Source: Ochotona curzoniae (lineage: Eukaryota; Chordata; Mammalia; Lagomorpha; Ochotonidae). Taken from it: a DNA stretch of 64,000 nucleotides. The stretch covers positions 30,651,501 through 30,715,500 of the forward strand of contig NW_024465369.1 in assembly GCF_017591425.1 (NCBI RefSeq), read 5' to 3'. Numbering within the stretch: the stretch's first letter is position 1; each line of letters opens with the position of its first letter. Position numbers and translations under genes: made by a program. This document shows positions 11,901 through 22,524 of the stretch, one piece after another. A model generated the notes under the pieces. It was not told where the DNA came from. It ran no database searches and worked only from the letters and a program-made list of their open reading frames with translations.

Positions 11901-12177
11901 CATAGTGCTTGGAGTGGCAAAAGTGGCAGCGATTCACAACTGGTGAACTATCAAAACCACTTGAGCAAAAACCTCGGAGCATGCCCTACATCCAGGACCT
12001 GGGGAGGGTGGGAAATTGGGTGGGTCTTCTCCCTTAACACCCCCCTTTAAACATGAAGGAAACAATATGGAAAAAAATAATAGTCTTACCCACTTTCCTG
12101 TAGCCCTTGAACCTTTTTACCCTAATTAACTACGTAAAGATTGTCAAAAATAAAATAAAATAAAGAACCAAAAAAAA
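8965..12177 (+). mobile_element. 3.2-kb non-coding composite retroelement (L1-mobilised, VNTR-like core)
   Basis: The sequence AGAAACTCC occurs at 8956-8964 and again at 12178-12186. The second copy directly follows an A-rich tail (AATAAAATAAAATAAAG then an A-run). The target TT/AGAA is a plausible L1 endonuclease site. Between them lie three parts: a GC-rich, CpG-containing head (about 8965-9400), a long degenerate tandem array (about 9690-11660), and an L1-like 3' end containing CCTAATTAACTACGTAAAG near 12120. Known biology: L1 machinery makes such duplications and tails. Inference: this is either a lagomorph L1 3' region of unusual length or a non-autonomous composite element comparable in layout to primate SVA. 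The longest open frame inside (177 codons, 11372-11905) matches nothing I recognise and I treat it as chance. Confidence 0.75.
9690..11660 (+). repeat. Degenerate tandem array, about 60-90-bp units
   Basis: A core of the type CTGG, a short variable stretch, TG, GAG or AAG, then CCAGG or CTGGG recurs roughly every 55-95 bases; examples start near 9917, 9992, 10177, 10270, 10530, 10685, 10882, 11003, 11306 and 11533. Copies are strongly diverged and the unit length drifts. The array forms the middle of the 3.2-kb retroelement. Confidence 0.6.
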
Positions 12178-12504
12178 AGAAACTCCCACATATGTTTAGT
12201 ACACTGAATAACTTCATAATTTCTGAATCAAGAAAGAAAACATATTTTTTAGACAATTCACACTATAGAGCATTTTATTTGTGTTCTTCTTTTAAGATAT
12301 TCATAGACATTTTGTGTTTACGTATTTGAAATTGAGCCCCTAACTTTCTGCCACACTCAATGACTAGAAATAGCAGAGTAATGGTAAATAATGGATATAC
12401 TAGCAATTTGTTCCTGTTTTAATGGACTTTACATGTTCTCTAATATACTGCTTTGAAATGGTCGATTTCATCATAAACTCCTTTTGTTTTATTTTTTGAG
12501 TATC

Positions 12505-12780
12505 AAGAGCAGGTGTGTGGTGCTGCAGCCAAGACCCCATTTGGAATGCCCACATCCCACCTCAGAGCACCCGCTTCCTACCCACCACACCCTCTGAGCT
12601 AACAGATGACAGATGACGCATCAGCGACTTAGCTCTCTGCCGCCCTTTGAGATCCAGACTGTGTTCTGAGCTCCTAGCTTTGGCCTGACCTGGCCTGGCC
12701 CCAGCAGTTGCAGACATTGGGGAGTAAACAGAGCAGATGGAAGGTCTCTGTCACTCTCTCTCTCCTCATCAAATAAATCA
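12505..12780 (+). mobile_element. Diverged C-type SINE
   Basis: A plus-strand copy with body motifs GCAGTTGCAGACATTGGGGAG, the CT-rich block and ATCAAATAAATCATTC tail. A short GATA simple repeat follows its tail. Confidence 0.75.
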
Positions 12781-12788
12781 TTCATTCA

Positions 12789-12818
12789 TAGATAGATAGA
12801 TAAATAGATAGATAAGCA
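12789..12818 (+). repeat. (GATA)n simple repeat
   Basis: Six to seven imperfect GATA units directly downstream of a SINE tail, probably grown from the tail. Confidence 0.85.
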
Positions 12819-13842
12819 AAATTTTAACCTCATAATGGGAAATCGAACATTAATAAATGCCATTGTGTCATTGAAATAATTAAGTGTGGTCCAATTTGGC
12901 CTGTGACTGTGGTACATTATATTAGTACATGTTCTAAAGTTATTCTCCTCTCTCCTGGGAGAATTCTACTATTCCATAGGATGTGATAGTTTTAGTAAGT
13001 TGTGAAATTTGATTACACAATATTCCTTTTTAGTATTTTAACATAAATGCTTGATATGAACTGTTTTAAAGACAAGGTTAAAGACAAACTCTTCTAGACT
13101 CATTCTCATTTGTAACAGAGAAAGCTGAATTGGAAAATAAGGAATTTATTGATGTCTCTTTTTCATTGTCTTTCTGTAATCTCTTATCTAGTATTTTCCT
13201 TTTGTGAATTCACCAGGTACTTAGCCTGTCTCAAAGCACTCATCCTACTGTCTCTCATGTCCATACAATCCCTGTATTTGTCTTTTCTTCTCATATGAAT
13301 GATCTACATCTTAAACTGGAGATTCTCCCATCTTTCCCACTTAGGCACCAACTGTTGTCCACCTTATCATAGGTCGTTGTCCAAGGGCTTACATACAGGC
13401 ACAAGCAGGCACCCCAGTAAAACACATAACCAGCCTTTATCTATCTGCCACAGGTGGCTGCTCTGTTCTGGTTTTGAGCATAGATTACAAAGAAAACCAG
13501 TTACTTCCGTCAATTTTCCTAACTTAAAATAAAATACAGTGCTCCACAGCACAGCAGGGTGATTATAGTTTACAATAATGGGTAACACGCTATATACAGA
13601 ATGGGAGGAGAAGAGCTGGACACCGCAAGCATGGAGGAAGGATTGGGAGGTGGTGGTGTTGATTGTCCGATTTGATCAGTTTACACAGTGTGCATGTGCT
13701 GAAGCTGCACTAAGCCCCAGAAGGGACACAGGCATTACATGTCAATAAATAACTAAGAGCATTAAAATAAGAAAAAATTAAATATATGTGTTGTTATGTA
13801 ATACTTTTATTAAACAACAACAACAACAAAAAAAAAAACAGA

Positions 13843-14135
13843 ATTGGCACTATGGCATAGTGGGCCATGCCACATGGGTGCTGATTTAAGTCCTGGCTAC
13901 AATTCTATTCCAGATCTCAATAACATGCCTAGGAACGCAGCAAAAGACAGCTCAAGTGCTTGGACCCCTGCACCCTTGTTGGAGACCCAGAAGAAGTTCA
14001 GGGCTCTTGGCTTTGGTCTTTCCCAGCCCTGACCATTGCAGCCACTTGGAGAACAAACCAACACATGGAAGATCTTTCTCTCTCTCTCTCTCTCGTACTT
14101 CTCTCTGTCACTCTGCCTTTGGAATACACAGATTT
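13843..14135 (+). mobile_element. C-type SINE
   Basis: Starts GGCACTATGGCATAGTGGGCC and ends in a CT microsatellite and a CTCTGCCTTTGGAATA tail. It is preceded by a CAA/A-rich run (13815-13839), suggesting insertion beside an older A-rich site. Confidence 0.8.
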
Positions 14136-14437
14136 TTTTTTTTAGAAAAATTCTTTTAAATTAAGAATCTAATACTCATCACTTATAAGTTATGGTACTC
14201 ATCACATACAAATTCAATTATGTATTCCTGTTGCTAGTTCAGTAAGGTAAGCCTTACAAAATTCATAGCTCCCTTCCAGATAGAGTCTAAGCCCCCCCCC
14301 CCATGATTTGTGCTGTGCTGGGAATAGATTTTTGCGCTTACCTCCCATTTCTGTGGTTGCCTTCGTCCAGATGTAGTGTGATGGAATGGTACTTTTCACA
14401 CCTACACATGGCACGCAAGTAGCTTCAAAGACTGTAC

Positions 14438-14780
14438 AGGACCCAGTGCAGTAGCCTAGTGGCTAAACTCTTTGTCTTGCATGTATTAGAATCCCAAATG
14501 GGTGCTGATTGCTATCCCAGCTGCTCCATTTCCTTTCCAGTTTCCTGATTGTGGCCTAGGAAAGCAGTTGAGAATAGTCTAAAGCCTTCGGACCCTGTTC
14601 CCACATGGGAGATCCAAAAGATGCTGCTAGCTCCTGGCTTCGGATCATCTCAGCTCTGGCCCATCACTGTGACTACTTGGGGATGAACCAGTGACTGGAA
14701 AATCTTTCTCTCTGTCTCTCCTTCTTTCTGTAAATCCAACTTTCCAGTAAAAATATTATAATAATAAAAATTTTTTAAAA
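14438..14780 (+). mobile_element. C-type SINE
   Basis: A plus-strand copy with a recognisable head (CAGTAGCCTAGTGGCTAAAC), the AAGCAGTTGAGAATAG body and a TTTCCAGTAAAAATATT tail. Confidence 0.85.
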
Positions 14781-14810
14781 TACTAAAAATGAAGAATCAC
14801 AGCCAAAATA

Positions 14811-14846
14811 ATGATGATGGTGATGATGATGATGATGATGATGATA
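14811..14846 (+). repeat. (ATG)n simple repeat
   Basis: About eleven ATG/GAT triplets with one interruption, located between a SINE tail and an L1 relic. Confidence 0.9.
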
Positions 14847-14869
14847 TTGATGAAAGCAAAAGAAATGAC

Positions 14870-15424
14870 AACAAAAATGAATGGAAAGTCATGTGATCCA
14901 GAAATTCCATTTTAGAGAAATGGAAGATACATACTTGCATATACAGAAAATACCTACATTCATGTTCATAGCAGTTTTATTTGAATAGCCAAAAAGTGGA
15001 AGCAACCCAAGTATCTGCTGAGAAGTGAATGGATAAATGAAATACGGTATGTATGCCTAACTCGGCAGTCAAGCCTACCACTAGCAAACATAATTCATTT
15101 AAAATTAGAGAGTAAGGAAATCCTGCTGCACGTCATGATGTGTGTGACCCCTGAGGACTTTGTGCTAAATGAAATCAACCAGTCACAAAAAGACACATAT
15201 TACATGGTCCCACTTATATGAGATACCTGGTGTAGTCAAATTCAGGAGACAGGACAATGGTGGTTTCTAGACACAGAAAGAAGAGGAAGCCAGTATTTAA
15301 GCGATCCAAATGCTCAGTTTTACAAGAGCAAATTACTACTGAGGGTGAATAGTGGTGATGGTTGCACAACCATATCAATGCTTGAGTACCACTGAGTTTA
15401 CTTACTTTGAAGAAAGTGAAGATA
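14870..15424 (+). mobile_element. L1 3'-end relic
   Basis: Typical L1 ORF2-end and 3' UTR wording is seen in order: a GTGGAAGCAACCCAAGTATC block near 14996, CAACCAGTCACAAAAAGACA near 15176, the CACTTATATGAGATACCTGG block near 15211, and GTGGTGATGGTTGCACAAC near 15353. It is a plus-strand, 5'-truncated old copy with no coding potential. Confidence 0.85.
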
Positions 15425-15425
15425 G

Positions 15426-15735
15426 GGACCAGCACCATGGCATAGTAGGCTAAGTGTAAGCCTCTGGCTGCAACACCAGCATCCCATATGGGCACTGGGT
15501 TTGTATCCCAGTTGTTTTATTTCCCATCCAGTTCCCAGCCTGTGGCCTTGGAAAGCAGCAGAGGTTGGCTCAAGTGTTTGGGTCCCTGCACCCACATGGG
15601 AGACATTCTGGCTTTGGATTGAGTCAGCTCCAGCTGTGCGGTGATTTGAGGAGTGAATCAGTGGATGGATGATCTCTGTTTCTCTGTCTCTCCTTCTCTG
15701 TGTAAATCTGCCTTTCAAATAAAAATGTATTTTTT
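15426..15735 (+). mobile_element. C-type SINE inserted at L1 relic end
   Basis: Begins ACCAGCACCATGGCATAGTAGG and ends CTGCCTTTCAAATAAAAATG. It abuts the L1 3' relic, and lies about 245 bp upstream of the CERS6 exon. Confidence 0.87.
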
Positions 15736-15979
15736 TAAGTAAAGATGGTAGATCTCATATGTGAATTCTGTAACAATCTTTTAAAATGTAAACACAGCAG
15801 ACTATCCTATTTGAGCTAGACTCAAAATGTAGGCCTGGCATCAGGGCAGAACTCCAGTTGGTGACTCGTCTGAGTTCTTGCTAAGCTTTCATGCCATCCT
15901 TTCTGAGAGTGAGCATTACGCCAACGTTTTTGACCCAGCGCTTCCCCCAAGTAACCCGAGTCCTTCTTCTTCTCCTTAG

Positions 15980-16136
15980 GGTGTTGAATACCACATTATT
16001 TGAAAGTTGGGAGATCGTTGGACCTTACCCTTCCTGGTGGGTTTTTAACCTCCTGCTGTTGCTAATACAAGGATTAAACTGCTTCTGGTCTTACCTGATT
16101 GTCAAAATAGCTTGCAAAGCTGTCTCAAAAGGCAAG
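15980..16136 (+). CDS. CERS6: Ceramide synthase 6, penultimate constitutive exon (last TLC-domain helix)
   Basis: CERS6 is an ER membrane N-acyltransferase that joins sphinganine or sphingosine to mainly C14/C16 acyl-CoA. This 157-nt exon carries one base finishing a split codon and then 52 codons. The peptide starts [17 protein letters not shown], contains one strongly hydrophobic helix ([18 protein letters not shown]), and ends KAVSKGK. I recognise this as the end of the TLC domain of CERS6, about residues 283-334 if the protein has the human length of 384. Splice sites are clear: a pyrimidine-rich CTCCTTAG acceptor ending at 15979 and a GTAAGC donor at 16137. The exon ends in phase 0, which lets the next exon be used or skipped. 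Without splicing the frame would continue only 19 codons to a stop. CERS5 is the nearest relative, but the wording and the C-terminal exon downstream fit CERS6. Confidence 0.96.
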
Positions 16137-16715
16137 GTAAGCCAAACTTCACACTTCTGCTTGTGTCCAGGAGCATTGTTTTGGTTCATCTAAATCCAGC
16201 AATTGTTGTTTCAGATTTCATCAAAACCAGTGCTATTTTTTTTTTAATTGAGCAAGGCCACTTACAAACACAAAGCAAATTTTCGTGGTCTTCTCATTGC
16301 TCATTTTTTATTTGTCAGTATTGCTTTGCTGCCGATGACACTCAATGATCTATATATCCTGCATATCTAATGATGATATATTATCTACCGTGTTCTTTGA
16401 TTTCCCTCGGTCCCTCTCTGATTAGACTTATACTCTGGAAATGGAATGACTTCCTTCTATGAGAAGCGTTGCTGGATACAGTCTGCCCATTGAAACAATC
16501 CTTTCTTTGAAATGAAATAAATGCATTCATCGTTCACTTTTCCAACCAAAATGTGTTAAAATTTTTGTGGTTTAGAAAGGTCTCAGGGGGCTGATTGGAA
16601 TAAATAGTTTCCTGAGCCCTGGGCCCTCTGTGTTGAATAGTGACTTTTCCAGATCTTTCTCTGTGACATTTTCTTATATTCATTGTTTGTTCTCTTCCTT
16701 CTGCCCCCCTGGAAG
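16137..16715 (+). other. CERS6: CERS6 short intron before cassette exon
   Basis: A 579-bp intron with GT donor and AG acceptor. The acceptor has a pyrimidine stretch (TCTCTTCCTTCTGCCCCCC) interrupted by GGAAG directly before the junction, a weaker context than usual and compatible with regulated use of the next exon. No repeat is recognised inside. Confidence 0.85.
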
Positions 16716-16739
16716 GCTGGGAAGTGGAACCCCTTACAT
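16716..16739 (+). CDS. CERS6: CERS6 alternative 24-nt cassette microexon
   Basis: Twenty-four nucleotides encode AGKWNPLH. They follow an AG (16714-16715) and are followed by a strong GTAAGT donor at 16740. Both neighbouring exons join in phase 0, so inclusion adds exactly eight residues between KGK and VSKDD without disturbing the frame. As I recall, human CERS6 has a longer isoform (392 rather than 384 residues) with an eight-residue insertion at this point. The insertion lies just after the last membrane helix, in the cytosolic C-terminal tail, and brings two aromatic/basic residues near the membrane. Tissue use cannot be told from the DNA. Confidence 0.88.
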
Positions 16740-19407
16740 GTAAGTTTTTCTTCCGCTCTCTACGCTTGTCCTGGTACCTCTTGCCTGCTGGAAGGCCACA
16801 CAAATGCTCTTGTTCCCTCGCATAATGCTCTGTCTAATCTGTTGGCACTGACTGGAGGCTCTATGTGAGGCATAGTTTCCATTAGCTGCAAAGAACTCTA
16901 GGTACAGCCACACTAGGGCCCTTCTGTGTAAGCTTGTATTCTGCTAAATTTTGCATGACCCAACGAGAAGGAGAAGAGGTTCTTTCATTGGTGTTTGATA
17001 TGTTACTGAAAGACAGAAATAGACCAAAGGCAAGTATGTGAAACAGAACTAGTTGGGGGATAGAAGAGAAGACCTGCAGTGCAGGATGGAACTCTGAGGG
17101 TCAGCTGTTTGCCTGCTCTCCCCAGGGCCACAGGGCAGCATGTGGCCACATTGACCTTCCCCAGAGCAACAAAACTGCCCTCTTTCCCAGAGCAGTTGGA
17201 ACATACAGTCGTGTCCCAAGAAGTCAGTCCTGTGCAAAGCTAAAATGTTTCAGTTAATTGTTTAGAAACTAAAGTCCCTTTGTCTCTGTAATCACTTCTT
17301 CTTTAAAATGAATATGCCTTTCTGTTTAAACTTTCCTTGCCCTCATTTGGATGCAAATTAAATCACCTTACACGTTATTGTCAGAGTAATAATCACTGAA
17401 AATGCAAGCTGCTTTCGATTACTTTCCCTATGGCTTGTGTCCTTGTGTTGTCCATCAGACCTGCAGACACCTTGCCAACTCACTGCTTCAACCACACCAA
17501 TAAGAGGACTCACACTCCTTGCCAGATTTGCTGCAACTGAAGATTCAGTATAACCATGAGTTATTTTCCTGTGGTTTATTTGGAAATATGAGAGATTGTC
17601 CTTTCTTTGAAGGTAGAGTTTCCAAATGCAAGTTCTAATATTCTAATATTCTTACTGAGCATCAGTTCACTCACTTGTTTAAACTGAAATTTCATATGAG
17701 CAACTTAATTCATAACTAATAGACTTATAAACATACTGGAGCTGTCTTACAATGCTGTCTTTGGGACTCACATTTTCTAAATTAAAGTATCCTTATCCTC
17801 CATGCACTTTGGAGAGGCTTCTGTGATTTCAGCCTCATCTTAAGAGCCATTTCAATGGCTTTTGTTTGTAAGACATTTCCTCCCTCACTGGTTGGAGTGC
17901 AGTAATATTCCTGCCTTTTACTTTCTCTTGTCCCTGCCCACCTAACAGACATGACATTCTCTCGCAATAATGGTTTGGGGTGAATTCTAGTATTCTCAAG
18001 GTGGAGTGTTGTGGTAGCACAGAAAGAATATATTAAAAAGAACTCCCCAGCTAATTTTGATATACCTCTTGGGGGTCTCTACCCACTCCCCAAACTGCTT
18101 ACTGAAGAGTCACAGAGGACTTGATTAGGGAAATATCTATGGCACTAGTCGGGTCCTTTTGGCCACCATCACATAAAAACTCAGTCAATGATATTGAGTT
18201 AATTGACAACCTTAAAAAGTCTCGACCGGCGCAATAGCGTAACGGTTAGGGTCCTCGCCTTGAGCGCACCAGAATCCCATATGTGTGCTGGTTCTAATCC
18301 CGGAGGCCCTGCTTCCCATCCAGCTCCCTGCCTGTGGCCTGGGAAAGCTATCAAGGACGTCCCAAGACTTTGGGACCCTACTCCTGCATAGGAGACTCAT
18401 AAGAGGCTCCTGGCTTCGGATTGGCTCAGCTCCAGCCATTGCAGCCGCTTGGGGAGTGAATCATCAAACAGATCTTCCTCTCTGTCTCTCCTCTCTGTAT
18501 ATCTGACTTTCCAATAAAAATAAATAAATCTTTTTTAAAAAGTCTCGACTATAATTTAGAATTACACAATTGAAGATGCAAGCAATTTAATTTCTCTTAA
18601 AATTACATCCTTCCTAGATAGTGTTTTTTTCAAGCATGCATGTATTGATGTGTATTCTGGTATTTTTTTTTCCTTTTTGCTGTTTTCATTAATTAATGAG
18701 ACTGGATAGAGGATTGGAGAAGCTTGGCAAGATGGGAGCCAGTTAATGATCCCATCAGTAGATTTTCCTTGCAAAAGAGTTTAATCTGGATCTCAGCCAG
18801 CAGATTCTTAAAATATTGCCTGCTTCCATTATTGGTTATGTGATCTACTTGTATAAATCACAATCTCTGATTAATCTCCCAGACATAAAAGTGTCAAATC
18901 ATAAAGCAATGCGTTATAAAACCGAATAGAAATGACTTTTTTAACCATGTGAACTGCAGGATCTCTTCATCAGTGTGATTAATTAGGAGCTGGCTTCAAA
19001 GAGTTCCCAAGGAGAATATGATCTTTACAGAGTAAATTGATCCTCTTGTGCCAGATTCCTGTAATTTCATTCCTGTCGTGCAATATGTCACTTTAAGGGT
19101 GTGAGTGGGATTTATGATCTTGTACATTCTGTATATATATATAAAAAAAAAACCCTTAAAAAAGCCACACACGTCCAGCCTTCTGTGATGCACCGTAGAT
19201 TCTTTCACAGCTGACTTTGGTCACTCAGAGTGTATTTCTGCTGTGAAGGGGAGCTTATCGTGACGGTGATGTTCTTTTCTTGTGTTTTTTTTTTTTTTTT
19301 AACATTTGGATCAGTTCACCTGCCTATGTGGTCGCATGTGCTTCTGAGCATGCCATACCCCATGACTCGCTAAGAGCTGGTTACACTCATCTACTTGCAT
19401 TCTACAG
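16740..19407 (+). other. CERS6: CERS6 last intron
   Basis: A 2.7-kb intron ending in TCTACAG before the terminal exon. It contains one young SINE (18227-18536). The rest is unique AT-rich sequence with a TA-repeat near 19131 and a T-run near 19284. Confidence 0.9.
18227..18536 (+). mobile_element. Young C-type SINE in last CERS6 intron
   Basis: An exact 13-bp target duplication, AAAAAGTCTCGAC, lies at 18214-18226 and 18537-18549. The head reads CGGCGCAATAGCGTAACGG, and an intact GGTTCTAATCC B box sits at 18290-18300. The tail is AATAAAAATAAATAAATC. Same strand as CERS6. Confidence 0.95.
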
Positions 19408-19560
19408 GTGTCCAAGGATGACCGAAGTGACATTGAGTCCAGCTCAGATGAGGATGACTCAGAACCTCCAGGGAAGAACTCGCACGCTGCGACAACCACC
19501 AATGGGACCAGTGGTACCAACGGGTATCTCCTGACTGGTCCTTGCCCCATGGATGATTAA
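19408..19560 (+). CDS. CERS6: Ceramide synthase 6, terminal coding exon (acidic C-terminal tail)
   Basis: Fifty codons and a TAA stop (19558-19560) follow the TCTACAG acceptor ending at 19407. The peptide begins [20 protein letters not shown], runs through a threonine/asparagine/glycine-rich stretch and ends in PMDD. This matches the cytosolic tail of CERS6. The SSSDEDDSE stretch fits the acidic serine clusters that casein kinase 2 phosphorylates in ceramide synthases, a modification reported to raise their activity; that role is family knowledge, not seen here. Compared with the human tail as I remember it, there are a few conservative changes (for example EED to EDD, NPH to NSH, TGSCS to TGPCP). 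The exon runs on into the 3' UTR. Confidence 0.97.
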   Translation: MSKDDRSDIESSSDEDDSEPPGKNSHAATTTNGTSGTNGYLLTGPCPMDD

Positions 19561-19615
19561 TTGTCCGCAACTACAAATCCCGAACAAAGTGAACTGTTTG
19601 TTCCTGGAAGTATTT

Positions 19616-19621
19616 AATAAA
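19616..19621 (+). terminator. Possible proximal poly(A) signal
   Basis: A canonical AATAAA 56 bases after the CERS6 stop codon. Use would give a very short 3' UTR. It could equally be unused AT-rich sequence. Confidence 0.3.
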
Positions 19622-22439
19622 ATGCAAATGCAGTTCCTTTCATAATATCTCAGCACCAGAAACAAAAATTAGGATTATCAAAGCATTTTTGAATAGTGCA
19701 CTGCCATATGTCCTATCTGTGAATGAAGAAGAATTACCATTCTCTACACGTAGGCATGCTCTATGTAACTGACACAAGGGAACAGTATTTGTATTTGTAC
19801 TGTCATGGACTATTATTTATTTTTTTGTATTTGTTTGTAAATCTGTGGACAAAAGAGGGTTTCCTTGCTCCTTGTGTTCCCTGGGTTCCTGGCAGTGAAG
19901 GGAGATACTCTGTCTGCTCCTACCCCTTTCTGTTGCTGGAGTCCGAGTGCTAGAGGCATCAGCTTGATTTGCCACTTAGAGCAAACACAGCTAGTGCTAG
20001 ATTCCCATGTAGTCTGAACAGCTTTGCTTTCTTTATGTTACCATGCCCATGTTGAAACTGCCCCAATGTTAGTGACCATTCTCCTGGTGTGAAAATTAAA
20101 CAGAATGGATCAGGTTTTTAAATTGTCACTCTTCATGGCCATGTGGCAGCTCGAGTGATAGATGCCAGTTATTAGACTTTTGATATGAAATTGCTTTAGA
20201 ATACACTTCTTTCCTTGTGCACACAGTCAAGATTTCTCCAGTGAGTATGGTTACCTGGTTGGGGATTGACCTTCTTGGTGACAGAAAGGTTTTGCTTCTT
20301 TAAAAAAAAAAAAAAATTACTTCTCTGATGAAGCTGGTGCTGGGACTCTGAAGGAAGATATTTGTGTAAGTTCATGCCTCTAAATACAGAAATAACTTTA
20401 TAGGGAGAATTTGTCCTGCAATGAGAGCAGCTGGTTTCAACAAGGTTTTGACCATGACCCTAAGAGTAAGCAGCTTTTTCTTCTGTCACACTCACATGAA
20501 ACAAACAAACAAACAAAAAGAAAAAAGAAACAAAGTATGTTTGGTGGAAGAAGAAGTAATCATTCAACAGTTAGCAGAGATCACCTCCAGTGCAAAGCAC
20601 GTTATTCCAACTTTCAAGAAAAAGCCCTGTCTAGTATTTCACCTTCAGGATTCAGCTTTGCCAATAAAGCCAATGGGTAAAGACCTGTTGCCTTCTATTA
20701 AACATGTCCCAGGAAAACGTTTCTTCTCACTGAAACTGAGTAACAAAGCACTCCCACTTTTTGTTTGACTCTGTGAAAACTTATTGGGTTTCAGCATGTT
20801 TTTTCACCCTCAAACAATCTATTTATAACAAAACAGCACAGATTTTGTTGAGACAAAGGCAATACCACCACAAGCAAAATTAATGAAGAACACATTTCAG
20901 CATGTCTTCTACATGGCAGTATTATCAATACACAGATAACAAAACCATATACAGATGCCAAAGATTTTATCTGCTAACTTTTCATTAGAGGGAATACACT
21001 GGGCATACAAATAAGTGTTTTGTAAATCAAATGACCATTGCCTAAAACAAGAATGCAGAATAAAAATGCAGCAACAATAACATGTGGCTCAGGGCACAGG
21101 GCTCATAGCAGCAAAGTACAGAGCATTCCATATCTTGAAAAAAATGAAGTACAGCTTTGTACCATAGTTTCCAACTTGTGAAGGAATGTCCCTAACCAAA
21201 GCTTCTTGGTGTGATATTAAATCTTTAAAAATGTATGTGTCTGTTATAGCCCAGAGCAGAGTGAAGAGGCTTGAAAAAAATCTATCTGCTTATTTATTGA
21301 AAAAAAATGTATAAACAATTCTGCCAGTAGAAATGTAGACTTTTTGTTTTACGAAGTAGGCATGTGTCTGGGAATGTAACTTGTAGATGGTTGATTGAGT
21401 CTGTGAGACTAACTGTGAAACCACCAGGACATCTGCTAAAATGAAGCTATATAAAAAGTAAGATCAACCACATTGTAGCTGAAAATTTGGAGGCATAAAT
21501 TCCCCTCGTTATCTACTAACATATGGAACATCTCTGCCTTGTGTCAGTGTCTGGTTTGGGTCCTCACAATAGGTAGCATGATCAGAGGGCCACAGTGTAT
21601 CCCAGTTGCAACATCCTGGCACTCTGTAGCACAGAAGAATCATTTCAGATAGGTCAGCTTCTAAAGTAAAAGTTACAAGAAACTCACAAGATGCCATAAA
21701 TTGACTCTGTTGTTGGCAAAGGCAACAAGAATGGGGACTAAGTGTGTGTGCAGCCTCCCTGGTTGATGGCAAACTTGCAGCACGGTCCTCTACAGATTTT
21801 GTTCATTTTGCATTTTAGAGTAAGAAGTTCTTTCTGGTTAATCAAAGTGGAGTTTGTAGGCCTTTTAGTAGAATGTCTCTGTCGACTCTTCTCCTTGGTG
21901 GCCTGCCAAGGCTGAGAGAGTAGAAGAGGTGAGGTATGTGAGCTCCCACCTGTGCCAGGTGCTAGTTTTGAGAGTATATTTGTAAATGCAGCTGTAGTTT
22001 AGAGAGAGTGCTGTTTCTCATTCAGTAATTAATAGCCTGTATTGATACCACCTCCCTCCTGGTCACATTCAAACTTTCCCAGGGTGTGTACAAAGGGGTA
22101 TGTAGAGAGAACTCCAGAAAAAGTGATGTTATCTCCAGTATTACCACTTTTCTGGATATCATAGTGGGGGAGGGGGTAGTAGAAAATTGAGTAGAATTTG
22201 GCCTTAGGTCAATACATGAAATAAAAAAAGTATGATCCATGTATGTATATGTATGTTTTCCAAAAAATGATAAAACCAAAATATCACTTACTCATCCTTC
22301 TTCATATTCTTTTCACAAAATTCATCCACCATGGCCATAGAAACTTCTCTCCTTCTTGATTATCCTCCTTGTTCCTGCACCTCACCCAGCTGAGAGTGAT
22401 GGAATCCATCAGCCTCTCCACCACAGAGCTAAATATGGC

Positions 22440-22524
22440 AAGGTCTAGGTCATAGAGCACCAAGGCCAGTCCAGAGCAAGGTCTAGAGCAAGGTCTAGGT
22501 CATAGAGCACCAAAGCCAGCCCAG
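22440..22524 (+). repeat. 50-bp tandem duplication in CERS6 3' UTR
   Basis: AAGGTCTAGGTCATAGAGC begins at 22440 and again at 22490, and the following bases continue to match (CACCAAGGCCAGTCCAG against CACCAAAGCCAGCCCAG) to about 22524. The first unit also contains an extra partial AAGGTCTAGAGC. Confidence 0.9.

Larger units (their letters stand above)
1..15979 (+). other. CERS6: CERS6 intron (3' part)
   Basis: This stretch lies upstream of the first recognisable CERS6 exon and ends in a pyrimidine-rich acceptor (TTCTTCTTCTCCTTAG, ending at 15979). I found no sequence matching the preceding TLC-domain exon, so the whole stretch is read as one intron running in from outside the window. It contains SINEs, a MIR, L1 relics and the 3.2-kb retroelement listed separately. 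The parts not listed as repeats (for example 1-274, 2870-4150, 4420-5296, 6540-8520, 12190-12500, 12830-13840) look like unremarkable AT-rich unique sequence. Confidence 0.8.

Noticed and set aside
11372..11905. 177-codon open frame inside the 3.2-kb retroelement
   Set aside because: It lies within and past the tandem array, has no recognisable domain, and G-rich repeats tend to keep one frame open. No start context or splice sites support it.
16137..16193. Alternative CERS6 C-terminus by intron retention
   Set aside because: The frame continues only 19 codons past a strong GTAAGC donor to a stop. Such read-through is common by chance and nothing else supports it.
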